Positions 1 through 6,908 of a stretch of DNA of 16,066 nt are shown one piece after another. The translations under genes and the position numbers were made by a program. The notes beneath the pieces were generated by a model. The model searched no databases. It saw only the letters and a program-made list of their open reading frames with translations, and had not been told where the DNA came from. Positions within the stretch are counted from its first letter, which is position 1. Every line of letters starts with the position of its first letter. The stretch comes from JBBSHJ01 sp038253135 (GTDB lineage: Bacteria > Actinomycetota > Actinomycetes > Mycobacteriales > QHCD01): the NCBI GenBank assembly GCA_038253135.1, contig JBBSHJ010000074.1:1-16066 (forward strand). The letters are read 5' to 3'.

Positions 1-73
1 ACGCCGCGCCGAGCGCGAGGACAAGGGCCGCCGCGATCAGCAGGACGATCAGCGCGATCCCGGTGAGGCTCAT
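1..73 (-). CDS. Partial membrane-anchored protein, probably an esterase-family protein (N-terminus only)
   Basis: Only the first 24 codons lie in the window. They begin MSLTGIALIVLLIAAALVLA, a start with no charged residues that looks like a membrane anchor or uncleaved signal. The ATG at 73-71 overlaps the stop of the upstream gene (ATGA, 70-73), so the two genes are very likely one translationally coupled operon. From memory, actinobacterial esterase-family proteins (alpha/beta hydrolases with an N-terminal membrane anchor) often begin MSLT followed by a hydrophobic stretch, and the upstream gene has the rest of that anchor region. The esterase call is therefore an inference from context; the catalytic part is outside the window. 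Confidence 0.55.
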   Translation of the reverse strand, partial: MSLTGIALIVLLIAAALVLALGAA

Positions 74-1044
74 CGGCGGGCCGCCTCGACGAGGCCGCCC
101 CGCAGCCGGATCGACCTGACCCGGATCGGCGGCGCCAACGGCGGCGGCATCAGCCGCGTGACGCCGGCCACGGTCGCCCTGGCCGCGCCGTCGGTGCCCC
201 GCCGGCCGAGCCGACTCGAGCGTGCCGGCACAAACGTCATCCGGCAGCCGGCACCCCGCAACCGATGCCAGACCTGCGTCAGGGCGGTGTCGGTGCGCGG
301 CTCGGACACGACCACCCGCAACGTGCAGCCGTCCCGCGGCAACGATCTGAGCGCCGCCGCCGCCCCCGCGGGATCGGGCTCGACCAGCCCGACCACACCG
401 ACCGAGCGACCGTCTCGGATCGAGGTGCCGAGCGCCGACCAGGCCTCCTGGAACGCCCCGACGAGCGCCCAGCCCTGCGCGACGGGGTACGTACGGAACG
501 CCCGATCGAGGCCCGAGCGGTCGGTGCCGAGCGTGGTCGAAGCGGTGCGGTAGGCACGGGCGCCCGCCGAACACATCCGCACAACCAGCACCGGTGCGGT
601 CCGCGGCACCGCCCGGGCGGGGAATGGTCCGATGGTCATGATGACCGGGAACCGTCGGGTAGCGACGTACATCCCGGCATAGGATCGCGGCACGCTGGCG
701 AACCCGCACCCGTGTTCGTGGGGGCGCTGCCAGCTCACGCGCAGCCGCCCGTTACCGTCGGTGCCGGCAATGCGGATGGCGCCGTCGAGCCGACCCGCGA
801 CGACGCGGTCCTGGTACGCCCCCGGCGGATGAATGCCGAGCACGTCATTCCAATTGGCATAGAGCCCGAACTCGCGATTGACCGCTATCGCCGAGGCGAA
901 TACCAGCGCGAGCTGACTCGCGACGATCGTGGCCGCCACGACCCAGATCCGGCGCCGCCGCTTCCAGGCGAACACGGCAATTCCCGTGACAGTCACCGCG
1001 AGAGCAACGCACAGGATCAGGAATCTACCGCCGACGATCCCCAC
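70..1044 (-). CDS. Membrane-anchored esterase-like protein lacking the catalytic serine (pseudo-esterase)
   Basis: This 324-residue protein has one N-terminal hydrophobic segment (about 8-26), a basic patch KRRRR (28-32), a second hydrophobic segment (about 34-54), then NREFGLYANWNDVLG (56-70). That tail resembles the anchor region of actinobacterial esterase-family proteins. The remainder keeps the outline of the alpha/beta hydrolase: a strand at RRFPVIMTIG (130-139), where the family has YPVLYLLHG, and a nucleophile-elbow-like segment GWALVGAFQEAWSAL (191-205). Aligned to the family GxSxGG elbow, the serine is Phe198 and the next glycine is Glu200. No GxH-type catalytic histidine is visible near the arginine-rich C-terminus. 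The GTG at 1044 is chosen because GAGGAGG sits 5 nt upstream; the longer frame from 1182 has no such support. I infer a non-catalytic paralogue of the downstream partner, possibly binding a ligand or substrate. The alignment is by eye, so the fold is probable but not proven. Confidence 0.6.
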   Translation of the reverse strand: MGIVGGRFLILCVALAVTVTGIAVFAWKRRRRIWVVAATIVASQLALVFASAIAVNREFGLYANWNDVLGIHPPGAYQDRVVAGRLDGAIRIAGTDGNGRLRVSWQRPHEHGCGFASVPRSYAGMYVATRRFPVIMTIGPFPARAVPRTAPVLVVRMCSAGARAYRTASTTLGTDRSGLDRAFRTYPVAQGWALVGAFQEAWSALGTSIRDGRSVGVVGLVEPDPAGAAAALRSLPRDGCTLRVVVSEPRTDTALTQVWHRLRGAGCRMTFVPARSSRLGRRGTDGAARATVAGVTRLMPPPLAPPIRVRSIRLRGGLVEAARR

Positions 1045-1063
1045 AAACGCCTCCTCGTGCAAC

Positions 1064-1088
1064 ATGGCTGTCGAGCCGCCGCAGCCAT
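1064..1088 (-). repeat. Hairpin in the leader of the pseudo-esterase gene
   Basis: ATGGCTG (1064-1070) and CAGCCAT (1082-1088) are perfect 7-bp inverted arms around an 11-base loop. On the minus strand the hairpin ends about 8 nt before the GAGGAGG ribosome-binding site of the gene starting at 1044. A smaller inverted repeat, GCACA-ATCCA-TGTGC, lies just upstream at 1104-1118. Either could affect translation or regulator binding. No U-run follows, so an intrinsic terminator is not supported. Confidence 0.35.
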
Positions 1089-1227
1089 TGGATCCACGGA
1101 GGCGCACAATCCATGTGCAAAACGACGGGTGCATCGCATTAGTGCCGGCAGTTCCGCTGCCATGCAGGGATTTCATCGCCACCTGAGGACTGCTCCACAG
1201 CCGTCTCCCCGGCCGACGAAGCGACTT

Positions 1228-1400
1228 TTATAGGCACAGCGGAGCGCCGGGCCCGATCGCGAACACCGATGTTGGTAAAGACCCGATTAATGTGCGTCCT
1301 GATCGTTACCTGGCTCACGAACAATGCCCGAGAAGCCCCCGGGATCTGATCATCCCTGGGCAATGAGATCGAGAAATTCGGGCCAGCGATCGGTCGGACC
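1228..1400 (-). pseudogene. Decayed LuxR/NarL-type helix-turn-helix remnant
   Basis: Read on the minus strand, one frame gives PTDRWPEFLDLIAQG followed by TGA (1352-1350). After a shift of frame the text continues LFVSQVTIRTHINRVFTN then IGVRDRAR (1324 to about 1247). Together these match the C-terminal HTH of LuxR/NarL regulators, which runs LTxREREVLxLIAxG, nine residues, then LFVSxATVKTHxxRxxxKLGxRDR. The gap between the two pieces is 28 nt where the family needs 27, so one inserted base plus a stop explains the break. After DRAR a second shift would lead to APLCL and TAA near 1228. There is no receiver domain and no start. It abuts the 3' end of hemQ. This is a fossil of a lost regulator, distinct from the intact regulator at 9023-9775. 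Confidence 0.72.
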
Positions 1401-1428
1401 CTCGTCGCGCCTCGACCGACGTGGACGG

Positions 1429-2136
1429 TCAGGGCAGCGCGGCGACGATCTCCGCGATCGCCTTGCGGGATCCGGTGAAGAACGGGATCTCCACTCGCGT
1501 ATGCCGGCGGGCGGCGGCACCGCGGAGATGCCGCATCAGGTCGACGATGCGGTGCAGCTCGTCCGCCTCGAAGGCGAGGATCCACTCGTAATCGCCGAGC
1601 GCGAAGGACGAAACCGTGTTGGCGCGGACATCGGGGTATTCCCGGGCCATGATCCCATGCTCGGCCAGCATTGCGCGCCGCTCCGTGTCGGGCAGCAGGT
1701 ACCACTCGTAGGACCGTACGAAGGGGTAGACGCAGACCCAATTCTTCGGCTCCTCGCCGGCCAGGAACGCCGGGACATGGCTCTTGTTGAACTCCGCCGG
1801 CCGGTGCAGTGCCAGCGACGACCAGACCGGCGTGCTGGCCCGGCCGAGCCGGGTGCGGCGGAAGTCTGCGTATGCCGTCTGCAGCGCCTCGGCCGTCGAC
1901 GCGTGCCACCAGAGGAGATAGTCGGCATCCGCGCGCAGCGCGGCGACGTCGTACGTCCCGCGCACGACGACGTCCTTGCCGGCCAGCGCGGTGAAGAAGT
2001 CCTCCACCTCGGCCGCCGCGGCCTGGCGGTCGTCCCCGAGTCCGTCACCGGTCGCCGATTTGAAGACCGACCACAGGGTGTAGCGGATCTGCTGGTTCAG
2101 TGCGCGCGCGTCCTTGCCGTCAGCCATGTGAGCCAT
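1429..2136 (-). CDS. hemQ: Coproheme decarboxylase (HemQ/ChdC)
   Basis: HemQ, also called ChdC and once annotated as chlorite dismutase-like, performs the last step of the coproporphyrin-dependent heme pathway: oxidative decarboxylation of two propionates of coproheme to give protoheme, using peroxide. The protein has 235 residues, the normal length. Landmarks are the N-terminal IRYTLWSVFK strand, CVYPFVRSYEWYLLP with the likely catalytic Tyr137, and MLAEHG with the likely proximal heme ligand His160; both positions are matched to the family by motif. The ATG at 2136 is preceded by GGAG at 2144-2141. The in-frame ATG at 2127 (MADGKDARALN) is an alternative. Either start overlaps the 3' end of hemY, so the gene is coupled to it. 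It is the last gene of hemE-hemY-hemQ. No hemH/cpfC is present in the window. Confidence 0.93.
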   Translation of the reverse strand: MAHMADGKDARALNQQIRYTLWSVFKSATGDGLGDDRQAAAAEVEDFFTALAGKDVVVRGTYDVAALRADADYLLWWHASTAEALQTAYADFRRTRLGRASTPVWSSLALHRPAEFNKSHVPAFLAGEEPKNWVCVYPFVRSYEWYLLPDTERRAMLAEHGIMAREYPDVRANTVSSFALGDYEWILAFEADELHRIVDLMRHLRGAAARRHTRVEIPFFTGSRKAIAEIVAALP

Positions 2137-3505
2137 TCTGCTCCGCGAGGTGAGCCAGGATCCGCCCGGCCGCCGCCTGGCCGTCGGTGATGCAGGCCGG
2201 CACTCCGACGCCGTGGTAGGCGGCGCCGCACACCTCGAGCCCGGGTACGCCGCCGACGGCCGCCTCGATCCGCCCGACCCGCTCGAGATGCCCGACGTTG
2301 TACTGCGGCAGCGCCCCACCCCACCGGCTCACGCGGACGTCGACGGGTTCGGAGCGGACACCGGCCACGGTCGCCAGATCCGTGCGGGCGAGTCCCACCA
2401 GCTCGCCGTCATCGCGCTGCAGCACGACCTCATCGCCGAAGCGGCCGAGCGAGGCCCGGACGATCGTGACCGGCCCGGCCAGGTGCGCCCACTTGGCGCT
2501 GCTGAAGGTGAACGCCTTCACGGCCAGCCGCGCGCTCGGTGGCACCAGCACTCCGGAGCGACCGGCCGGCAGCCCCGGGTCGCCGGCGAAGGCGAAGGTG
2601 AGCAGCGCCGTGCTGGCGTAGTCGATCCCGGCCAGCTCGCGCGCCACTGCGGGCGCGGCCGCGCGCAACATCAGCGCGGCCTTGGTGGCCGGCGCGGCAA
2701 CGATGACGCCCTCGACATCGATCGCTTCCGGGTGGGGCACCGGCCCGGCGATCAGCCGGAAACCGCTGCTGGTCCGCTCGACCGCGCGGACGGTCGTGCC
2801 GGTCCTGATCTGCGCGCCCGAGGCCGCCGCCACCAGCGCGGGGAGCGCGCCGAGCCCGGCGATGAGCGTGCCGAAGACCGGGCCGGACGCCGACGGTGCG
2901 GTGGCGAGGGCGGACCGTGCCGCCGCGACCACGGAGGGCCGCTCGGCCAGTCGGGCAGCGATCGCGGGCATCGTGGCGCGCAGCGAGAGCAGCTCCGACC
3001 GGCCGGCGTAGATGCCGCCGAGCAGCGGCTCGACCAGCCGGTCGACGATGCCGCCCCCGAGCCGAGCACCGATCACCGTCGCCACGGGCGCGTCGTCGCG
3101 CAGCACCGGCCCGTCCAGCCCGGGCTCGGCGGCGATCCGTTCGGCGTCGGCGTCGGACACGAGGCCGCTGGCCCGCACCGACGCGATGTCCGCCGGCACG
3201 CCGAGGACGGTCCTGCCCGGAAGGGGATGCCACCCGCCGTCCGCCCAGATCCCGGCCGAGGTTGCCAGTGGATGTACGACGTCCGCGCCCACCTGGGCGG
3301 CCAGCGCTGTGCCGGCCGGTGCGCGGGCCAGCATCGCCTCCGCACCGGCGTCCACGGGTATCCCGCCGACCTCGCTGACCAGGAGCTTGCCGCCGATGCG
3401 GTCCGCACCGTCGAGCACGACGACGTCGAGACCGCTCGACCGCAGCGCGTATGCGGCCGCGAGGCCGGCGATGCCCGCCCCGACGACGGCAACCCGAGCG
3501 GTCAT
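2120..3505 (-). CDS. hemY: Coproporphyrinogen III oxidase / protoporphyrinogen oxidase family (HemY/CgoX)
   Basis: This FAD-dependent oxidase takes six electrons from the porphyrinogen to make the aromatic porphyrin. In actinobacteria the substrate is coproporphyrinogen III, consistent with hemQ next door. The 461-residue protein starts with a dinucleotide-binding fold VAVVGAGIAGLAAAYAL (about 5-21), continues to VLDGADRIGGK and ends with the typical C-terminal flavin-binding stretch around YNVGHLERV and AYHGVGVPACITDGQAAAG. The ATG at 3505 overlaps the hemE stop by 4 bp (ATGA), and this start places the glycine-rich loop at residues 9-14 as in homologues. A longer upstream frame exists but would overlap hemE heavily and adds no conserved sequence. 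The gene lies between hemE and hemQ in a tightly packed operon. Confidence 0.93.
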   Translation of the reverse strand: MTARVAVVGAGIAGLAAAYALRSSGLDVVVLDGADRIGGKLLVSEVGGIPVDAGAEAMLARAPAGTALAAQVGADVVHPLATSAGIWADGGWHPLPGRTVLGVPADIASVRASGLVSDADAERIAAEPGLDGPVLRDDAPVATVIGARLGGGIVDRLVEPLLGGIYAGRSELLSLRATMPAIAARLAERPSVVAAARSALATAPSASGPVFGTLIAGLGALPALVAAASGAQIRTGTTVRAVERTSSGFRLIAGPVPHPEAIDVEGVIVAAPATKAALMLRAAAPAVARELAGIDYASTALLTFAFAGDPGLPAGRSGVLVPPSARLAVKAFTFSSAKWAHLAGPVTIVRASLGRFGDEVVLQRDDGELVGLARTDLATVAGVRSEPVDVRVSRWGGALPQYNVGHLERVGRIEAAVGGVPGLEVCGAAYHGVGVPACITDGQAAAGRILAHLAEQNGSHG

Positions 3506-4548
3506 CGGCCAGGGGCGTGCGCGTGCACCAGGTCGACGATGGCGGTGAGCACTCCGGGATCGGTCTCGGGAAGGACGCCGTGTCCCAGGTTGAAGATGTG
3601 GCCGGCGGCCGCGGTCCCTTCGGCCAGCACCCGGCGGACCTGTGTCGCGACGACCTCCGGCGTGGCCAGCACGACGGCCGGGTCGAGGTTTCCCTGCAGG
3701 GTGCGTCCCGGTAGCAGCGTGGCCGCCTCGGTGAGCGGGGTGCGCCAGTCGACCCCACAGACCTCCGCGCCGGTCTCGGCCATCGCCGTCAGCAGGTGCG
3801 CGGTGCCGACGCCGAAGTGGATCCGCGGCACCGGTACGTCGACGAGGGCGGCCATGCTGTGCGGCAGGACGTACTCGCGGTAGTCGGCGACGGACAGCGC
3901 CCCGGCCCACGAATCGAACAGCTGTACCAGCCGGGCGCCGGCACCCGCCTGCACGCGCAGGAACGTGTTCGCGATGCGGGCCAACCGACCGGCCAGGTCG
4001 TGCCAGACCGAGGGCGCGGAGTACATCAGCGCCTTGGTGCGGGCGTAGGTCCGCGACGGGCCGCCCTCGATGAGATAGCTGGCCAGCGTGAACGGGCCGC
4101 CGGCAAAACCGATGAGCGGCGTCGTACCGAGCTCAGCGACCAGCCGAGCGCATGCCCGCGCGACGAACTCGACGTCCTCGGGAACGAGCTCCGGCAGGGC
4201 CGCCACATCGGCTGCGGTGCGCACGGGCGCGGCGACGACCGGGCCGGTGCCCGGGACGATGGCGACGTCGATGCCCGCGGCAGCCAGCGGCACGACGATG
4301 TCGGAGAACAGGATGGCGGCGTCGACCCCGTGCCTGGTCACCGGCTGCATCGTGATCTCGGCGACCAAGTCGGGATCCCGGCACGCGTCCAGCATGCTCA
4401 CGGTGGCCCGGAGGGCGCGGTATTCCGGCAACGAACGCCCCGCCTGACGCATGAACCACACCGGCACAGCCGGGCCGTCCGGCCCCCACGTCGTACCGAT
4501 CACGTCGGTGACACGAGCGGGATCGGCGGCGCGGCGTGCGGTTTCCAT
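3502..4548 (-). CDS. hemE: Uroporphyrinogen decarboxylase (HemE)
   Basis: HemE removes the four acetate carboxyls of uroporphyrinogen III to give coproporphyrinogen III, the substrate of the HemY encoded just downstream. The 348 residues are the usual size. The first family signature PVWFMRQAGRSLPEYRA (29-45) includes the substrate-binding arginines Arg34 and Arg38, ILFSDI (79-84) carries the catalytic Asp83, and the second signature GFAGGPFTLASYLIEGG (147-163) is intact. The ATG at 4548 is chosen because it gives a normal N-terminus; no strong ribosome-binding site precedes it. It is the first gene of the heme operon and is divergent from the DUF3000 gene, with 163 bp between the two starts that should contain both promoters, though I could not assign their boxes. 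Confidence 0.95.
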   Translation of the reverse strand: METARRAADPARVTDVIGTTWGPDGPAVPVWFMRQAGRSLPEYRALRATVSMLDACRDPDLVAEITMQPVTRHGVDAAILFSDIVVPLAAAGIDVAIVPGTGPVVAAPVRTAADVAALPELVPEDVEFVARACARLVAELGTTPLIGFAGGPFTLASYLIEGGPSRTYARTKALMYSAPSVWHDLAGRLARIANTFLRVQAGAGARLVQLFDSWAGALSVADYREYVLPHSMAALVDVPVPRIHFGVGTAHLLTAMAETGAEVCGVDWRTPLTEAATLLPGRTLQGNLDPAVVLATPEVVATQVRRVLAEGTAAAGHIFNLGHGVLPETDPGVLTAIVDLVHAHAPGR

Positions 4549-4711
4549 CGCCCGTCATCGTCGCATGCCGATCGGGCCGGCGGCGGCACGGATACGGTGG
4601 ACAGGTCCGGCCCCGACACGCCGTGACCGGTCCGCCACACTCCCGGCCGGTCGTGCCAGTGTCGGAACGCGACTTCGCTCCCCGCGGAGTCCGCTCCGGG
4701 AGAGGACGCCG

Positions 4712-5281
4712 ATGCGCGCTGTGCCCGCGGAGTTCACCGCCGCAGTCACCAGCTTGTCGCGCCCGCAGGCACGACCCGAAGTGATCGTCGAAACGGTGCC
4801 CGCGCCCAGCCGCCTGGCGCCGCACACCTATGCCATCGGTGCGGAGGTGCTCGGCTCGGCCGAGGATGACGTGCTGGCGACCGGCCGGCTCGTTCTGCTC
4901 TGTGATCCCGCCGGCGACGACGCCTGGGGCGGCACGTTGCGCCTCGTCACCTTCGCCAGCGCCGAGCTCGACCCCGAGATGGCCCGGGATCCGTTGTTGG
5001 CCGAGGTCGGCTGGAGCTGGCTCACCGAGGCGCTCGACGCGCACGACGCGGGCTACTCCGCGGTCGGCGGCACCGTCACCCAGACGTCGTCGGCCCGCTT
5101 CGGGGACATCGCCGGTCCCGCCCACACGCTCGAGATCGAGCTGCGCGCATCGTGGACCCCGGCCTCGGGTGACCTGTCCGCGCATCTGGCCGCGTGGACC
5201 GATGTGCTGTGTACGGCGGCGGGACTGCCACCGCCGGGTGTCGCCGCCATCGCGGACCGGGCCACCTCGCCGGCTGGTTAA
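4712..5281 (+). CDS. DUF3000 family protein
   Basis: This is a 189-residue protein of unknown biochemical function, probably cytoplasmic because it has no signal or membrane segment. The start MRAVPAEFTAAVTSL and the central segment LAPHTYAIGAEVL, then WGGTLRLVTFASAELDPEMA, match my memory of DUF3000 proteins, which in actinobacteria sit divergently beside hemE (Rv2680 in M. tuberculosis, the gene next to whiI in Streptomyces). The ATG at 4712 follows a GAGAGGA ribosome-binding site; an open frame extends further upstream but lacks family sequence. Its stop overlaps the stop of the convergent MarR gene within the palindrome TTAA (5278-5281), leaving no room for a terminator between them. Confidence 0.85.
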   Translation: MRAVPAEFTAAVTSLSRPQARPEVIVETVPAPSRLAPHTYAIGAEVLGSAEDDVLATGRLVLLCDPAGDDAWGGTLRLVTFASAELDPEMARDPLLAEVGWSWLTEALDAHDAGYSAVGGTVTQTSSARFGDIAGPAHTLEIELRASWTPASGDLSAHLAAWTDVLCTAAGLPPPGVAAIADRATSPAG

Positions 5282-5757
5282 CCGCCGGATCGCGCCGCCG
5301 GCTCCCGATCGTTTCTGCGCAGCGAGGTCATGAGCGTGTCCAGTTGGTCGATCTGCTCCGGCGTGAGGCGGGAGAAGATCTCGGTTCGCAGCACCGCGAG
5401 CTCGGCCTCGCGGGCCCGGTCGGCAATGTCGGTCCCGGCATCGGTCAGGCTCGCGAGAACCACCCGCCGATCCGACGGCATCGACGATCGGATCAGCAGT
5501 CCGTCATCTGCCATGCGGTCGACCAGCCGGGTCAGCCCGCCGCTGCTCATCCCCAGCGCGTCGGCGATCGCGTGCATTGTGGCCCGGCGGTCGGGTTGGC
5601 CGCGGAGGAATCGCAGCAGGTCACTCCAAGCGGCCGGTCGGTCCGTGACCGAGCCGACCCGGCTATCGATCTCGGCCAGCGCATGGTGGTAGCCGTCCCG
5701 GATACTCAGCCAGGCATGCACGAGCCCCTGGTCGTTGCGTGGCGATGGAGGTGTCAC
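5278..5757 (-). CDS. MarR family transcriptional regulator
   Basis: This 159-residue protein has the size and order of a MarR winged-helix regulator: an N-terminal helical dimerisation segment, a DNA-binding segment from about AAWSDLLRFL to MHAIADALGMSSGGLTRLVD with recognition helix SSGGLTRLVDRM, a wing at IRSSMPSDRRVVLASLT (the DxR pattern of the family), then C-terminal helices. MarR dimers usually repress nearby genes and are released by small ligands; the ligand cannot be read here. The GTG at 5757 is favoured because TATTAT lies 6 nt upstream, as in leaderless actinobacterial transcripts. The TTG at 5760, with AGGAAG about 10 nt upstream, is the alternative. A 19-bp palindrome at 5775-5793 overlaps its probable -35 region, which suggests autorepression. 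It follows the histidine kinase gene by about 50 bp but has its own promoter. Confidence 0.9.
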   Translation of the reverse strand: MTPPSPRNDQGLVHAWLSIRDGYHHALAEIDSRVGSVTDRPAAWSDLLRFLRGQPDRRATMHAIADALGMSSGGLTRLVDRMADDGLLIRSSMPSDRRVVLASLTDAGTDIADRAREAELAVLRTEIFSRLTPEQIDQLDTLMTSLRRNDREPAARSGG

Positions 5758-5763
5758 CAACTC

Positions 5764-5792
5764 ATAATAGCTTCCTAGCTGTTAGTCAGCTA
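5764..5792 (-). promoter_or_regulatory. Probable promoter of the MarR gene, leaderless
   Basis: On the minus strand the -10 hexamer TATTAT occupies 5769-5764 and is a 5 of 6 match to the consensus TATAAT. With a 17-bp spacer the -35 would be TAGCTG (5792-5787), a weak match that lies inside the palindromic operator. Transcription would start at or next to the GTG at 5757, giving an mRNA with no leader. Confidence 0.5.
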
Positions 5793-5793
5793 G
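5775..5793. promoter_or_regulatory. Palindromic MarR-type operator
   Basis: CTAGCTG (5775-5781) and CAGCTAG (5787-5793) are perfect 7-bp inverted arms around TTAGT. The site is AT-rich against a very GC-rich background, lies in the roughly 50-bp gap before the MarR gene and overlaps its predicted -35. Size and composition fit operators bound by MarR dimers. Binding by this protein is inferred, not shown. Confidence 0.6.
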
Positions 5794-5812
5794 ACAATTG
5801 CTTTCATCGCAA

Positions 5813-6898
5813 CTAAATGGGGTCGATGGCGACCGGTTGCGTGTCCGCGAGGAGGCTCGCTTGGGCCGTGGCCGGCATCAGCAAGCGGACCGCCGTACCC
5901 GCCCCGGGCATCGACTCGACGACGAGCGTGCCTCCGGCCAGCCGAGCCCGCTCACGCAGCAGGCCCAGGCCCACATGCCGGCCGCCCGCAGAGGAGACAG
6001 CCCGCGGATCGAACCCGTCACCGTGGTCCACGACCGATGCGATCAGCTGTGCGTCGAGCACCTCCAGCCGAGCATCGACCTCGTCGACGTCGGCGTGTTT
6101 GACCACATTGAGCAGCGCCTCTTGGAAGAACCGGTAGACCGCGACGGCGGTAGCGAGTGGCAGTGGATGCTGCTGAGGCGGCCATTCGAGGCGGACGTCC
6201 AAGAGGTAGCGCGCCGCCATCTCGCGCCGCAGGCCCGCGACCGCGCTGCCCAGGTCGCCGTCGCGTAACTCCGGGGGGCGAGCGCGGGCCATCGCGGCGC
6301 GCAGCTCCTCCTCCGCGTCGTCGACGAGGGCTCGAACCCGTTCCCACGAGTCGAGGTGGGCCCACTGCGTCGGATCCGACAGCTCGGACTTGGCGCGCAT
6401 CAAGGTCTGCGCGGCTGTGTCGTGCAGCTCCGCGGCGAGCTGCCCCCTCGTCGCCTCCTCGGCGGCGACCAGGCCGGAGAGCAGCTCGAACATGCCGGCG
6501 CTGGTCATCTCGGCGCTCCGGCTGGCCTGGTCGGCAACCGATTCTGCGAGCGCCGTCCGCCGCTGCAGAGCCGCGATCGCCCGGACCAGATCGTCGAACT
6601 CCGTCGTGTATGCGGCGAACCGGCCGGCCCGAACGATCTCCGCCTTGTCGTCTTCGGCGGCCCGGACGCGCGTGGCCGATAGGGACAGGGCCTCGGCCGC
6701 GCGGCTGACGGGCCGCACCGCCAGCGCGGCGGCCACGGCCGTGATGATCCCGACCGCAGCTCCGGCCAGCAACCCCGTGCGATGGTCGGTGTCGTTCAGT
6801 CCGATCACAGCGGCGACGGCGATGAGTACGGCGGCTGCCGTCGCCACGACGACGACGCAGACCCACACGGTGAGGGGCAGGACCGCCTTGCGGCGCAC
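5813..6898 (-). CDS. NarL-type two-component sensor histidine kinase
   Basis: This 361-residue kinase has two N-terminal membrane segments (about 5-33 and 41-62), a linker likely to hold a HAMP-like or coiled region, a HisKA_3-type dimerisation/phosphoacceptor segment RGQLAAELHDTAAQTL with phosphorylated His159, and a C-terminal HATPase domain. ATPase landmarks are the N box FQEALLNVVKHA (Asn264), the G1 region VVDHGDGFD and the G2 region GLGLLRERA. All motifs needed for activity are present. The short N-terminus leaves little room for an extracellular sensor, so the adjacent membrane/GAF protein may supply sensing. The GTG at 6898 is chosen because it lies 10 nt after the stop of that upstream gene (6909) and precedes the first membrane segment; its ribosome-binding site is weak. 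The response regulator at 9023-9775 is the most likely partner. Confidence 0.9.
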   Translation of the reverse strand: MRRKAVLPLTVWVCVVVVATAAAVLIAVAAVIGLNDTDHRTGLLAGAAVGIITAVAAALAVRPVSRAAEALSLSATRVRAAEDDKAEIVRAGRFAAYTTEFDDLVRAIAALQRRTALAESVADQASRSAEMTSAGMFELLSGLVAAEEATRGQLAAELHDTAAQTLMRAKSELSDPTQWAHLDSWERVRALVDDAEEELRAAMARARPPELRDGDLGSAVAGLRREMAARYLLDVRLEWPPQQHPLPLATAVAVYRFFQEALLNVVKHADVDEVDARLEVLDAQLIASVVDHGDGFDPRAVSSAGGRHVGLGLLRERARLAGGTLVVESMPGAGTAVRLLMPATAQASLLADTQPVAIDPI

Positions 6899-6908
6899 GG
6901 CGGTCCGA

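Larger units (their letters stand above)
1045..1428. other. Intergenic region between hemQ and the pseudo-esterase gene
   Basis: No intact gene was found on either strand. The segment holds the LuxR HTH remnant at its hemQ side, the two inverted repeats near 1064-1118 and presumably the promoter of the pseudo-esterase operon, whose boxes I could not assign. Its base composition is less GC-rich than the coding DNA around it, as expected for decaying sequence. Confidence 0.5.

Noticed and set aside
3506..3910. N-terminally extended HemY reading frame
   Set aside because: The extension lies entirely opposite the frame used by hemE and has no family sequence; the ATG at 3505 coupled to the hemE stop is normal for this enzyme.
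6328..6345. GGGCTCGAACCC-like sequence resembling a tRNA T-loop
   Set aside because: It lies inside the kinase coding sequence and no acceptor stem, anticodon arm or CCA context surrounds it.
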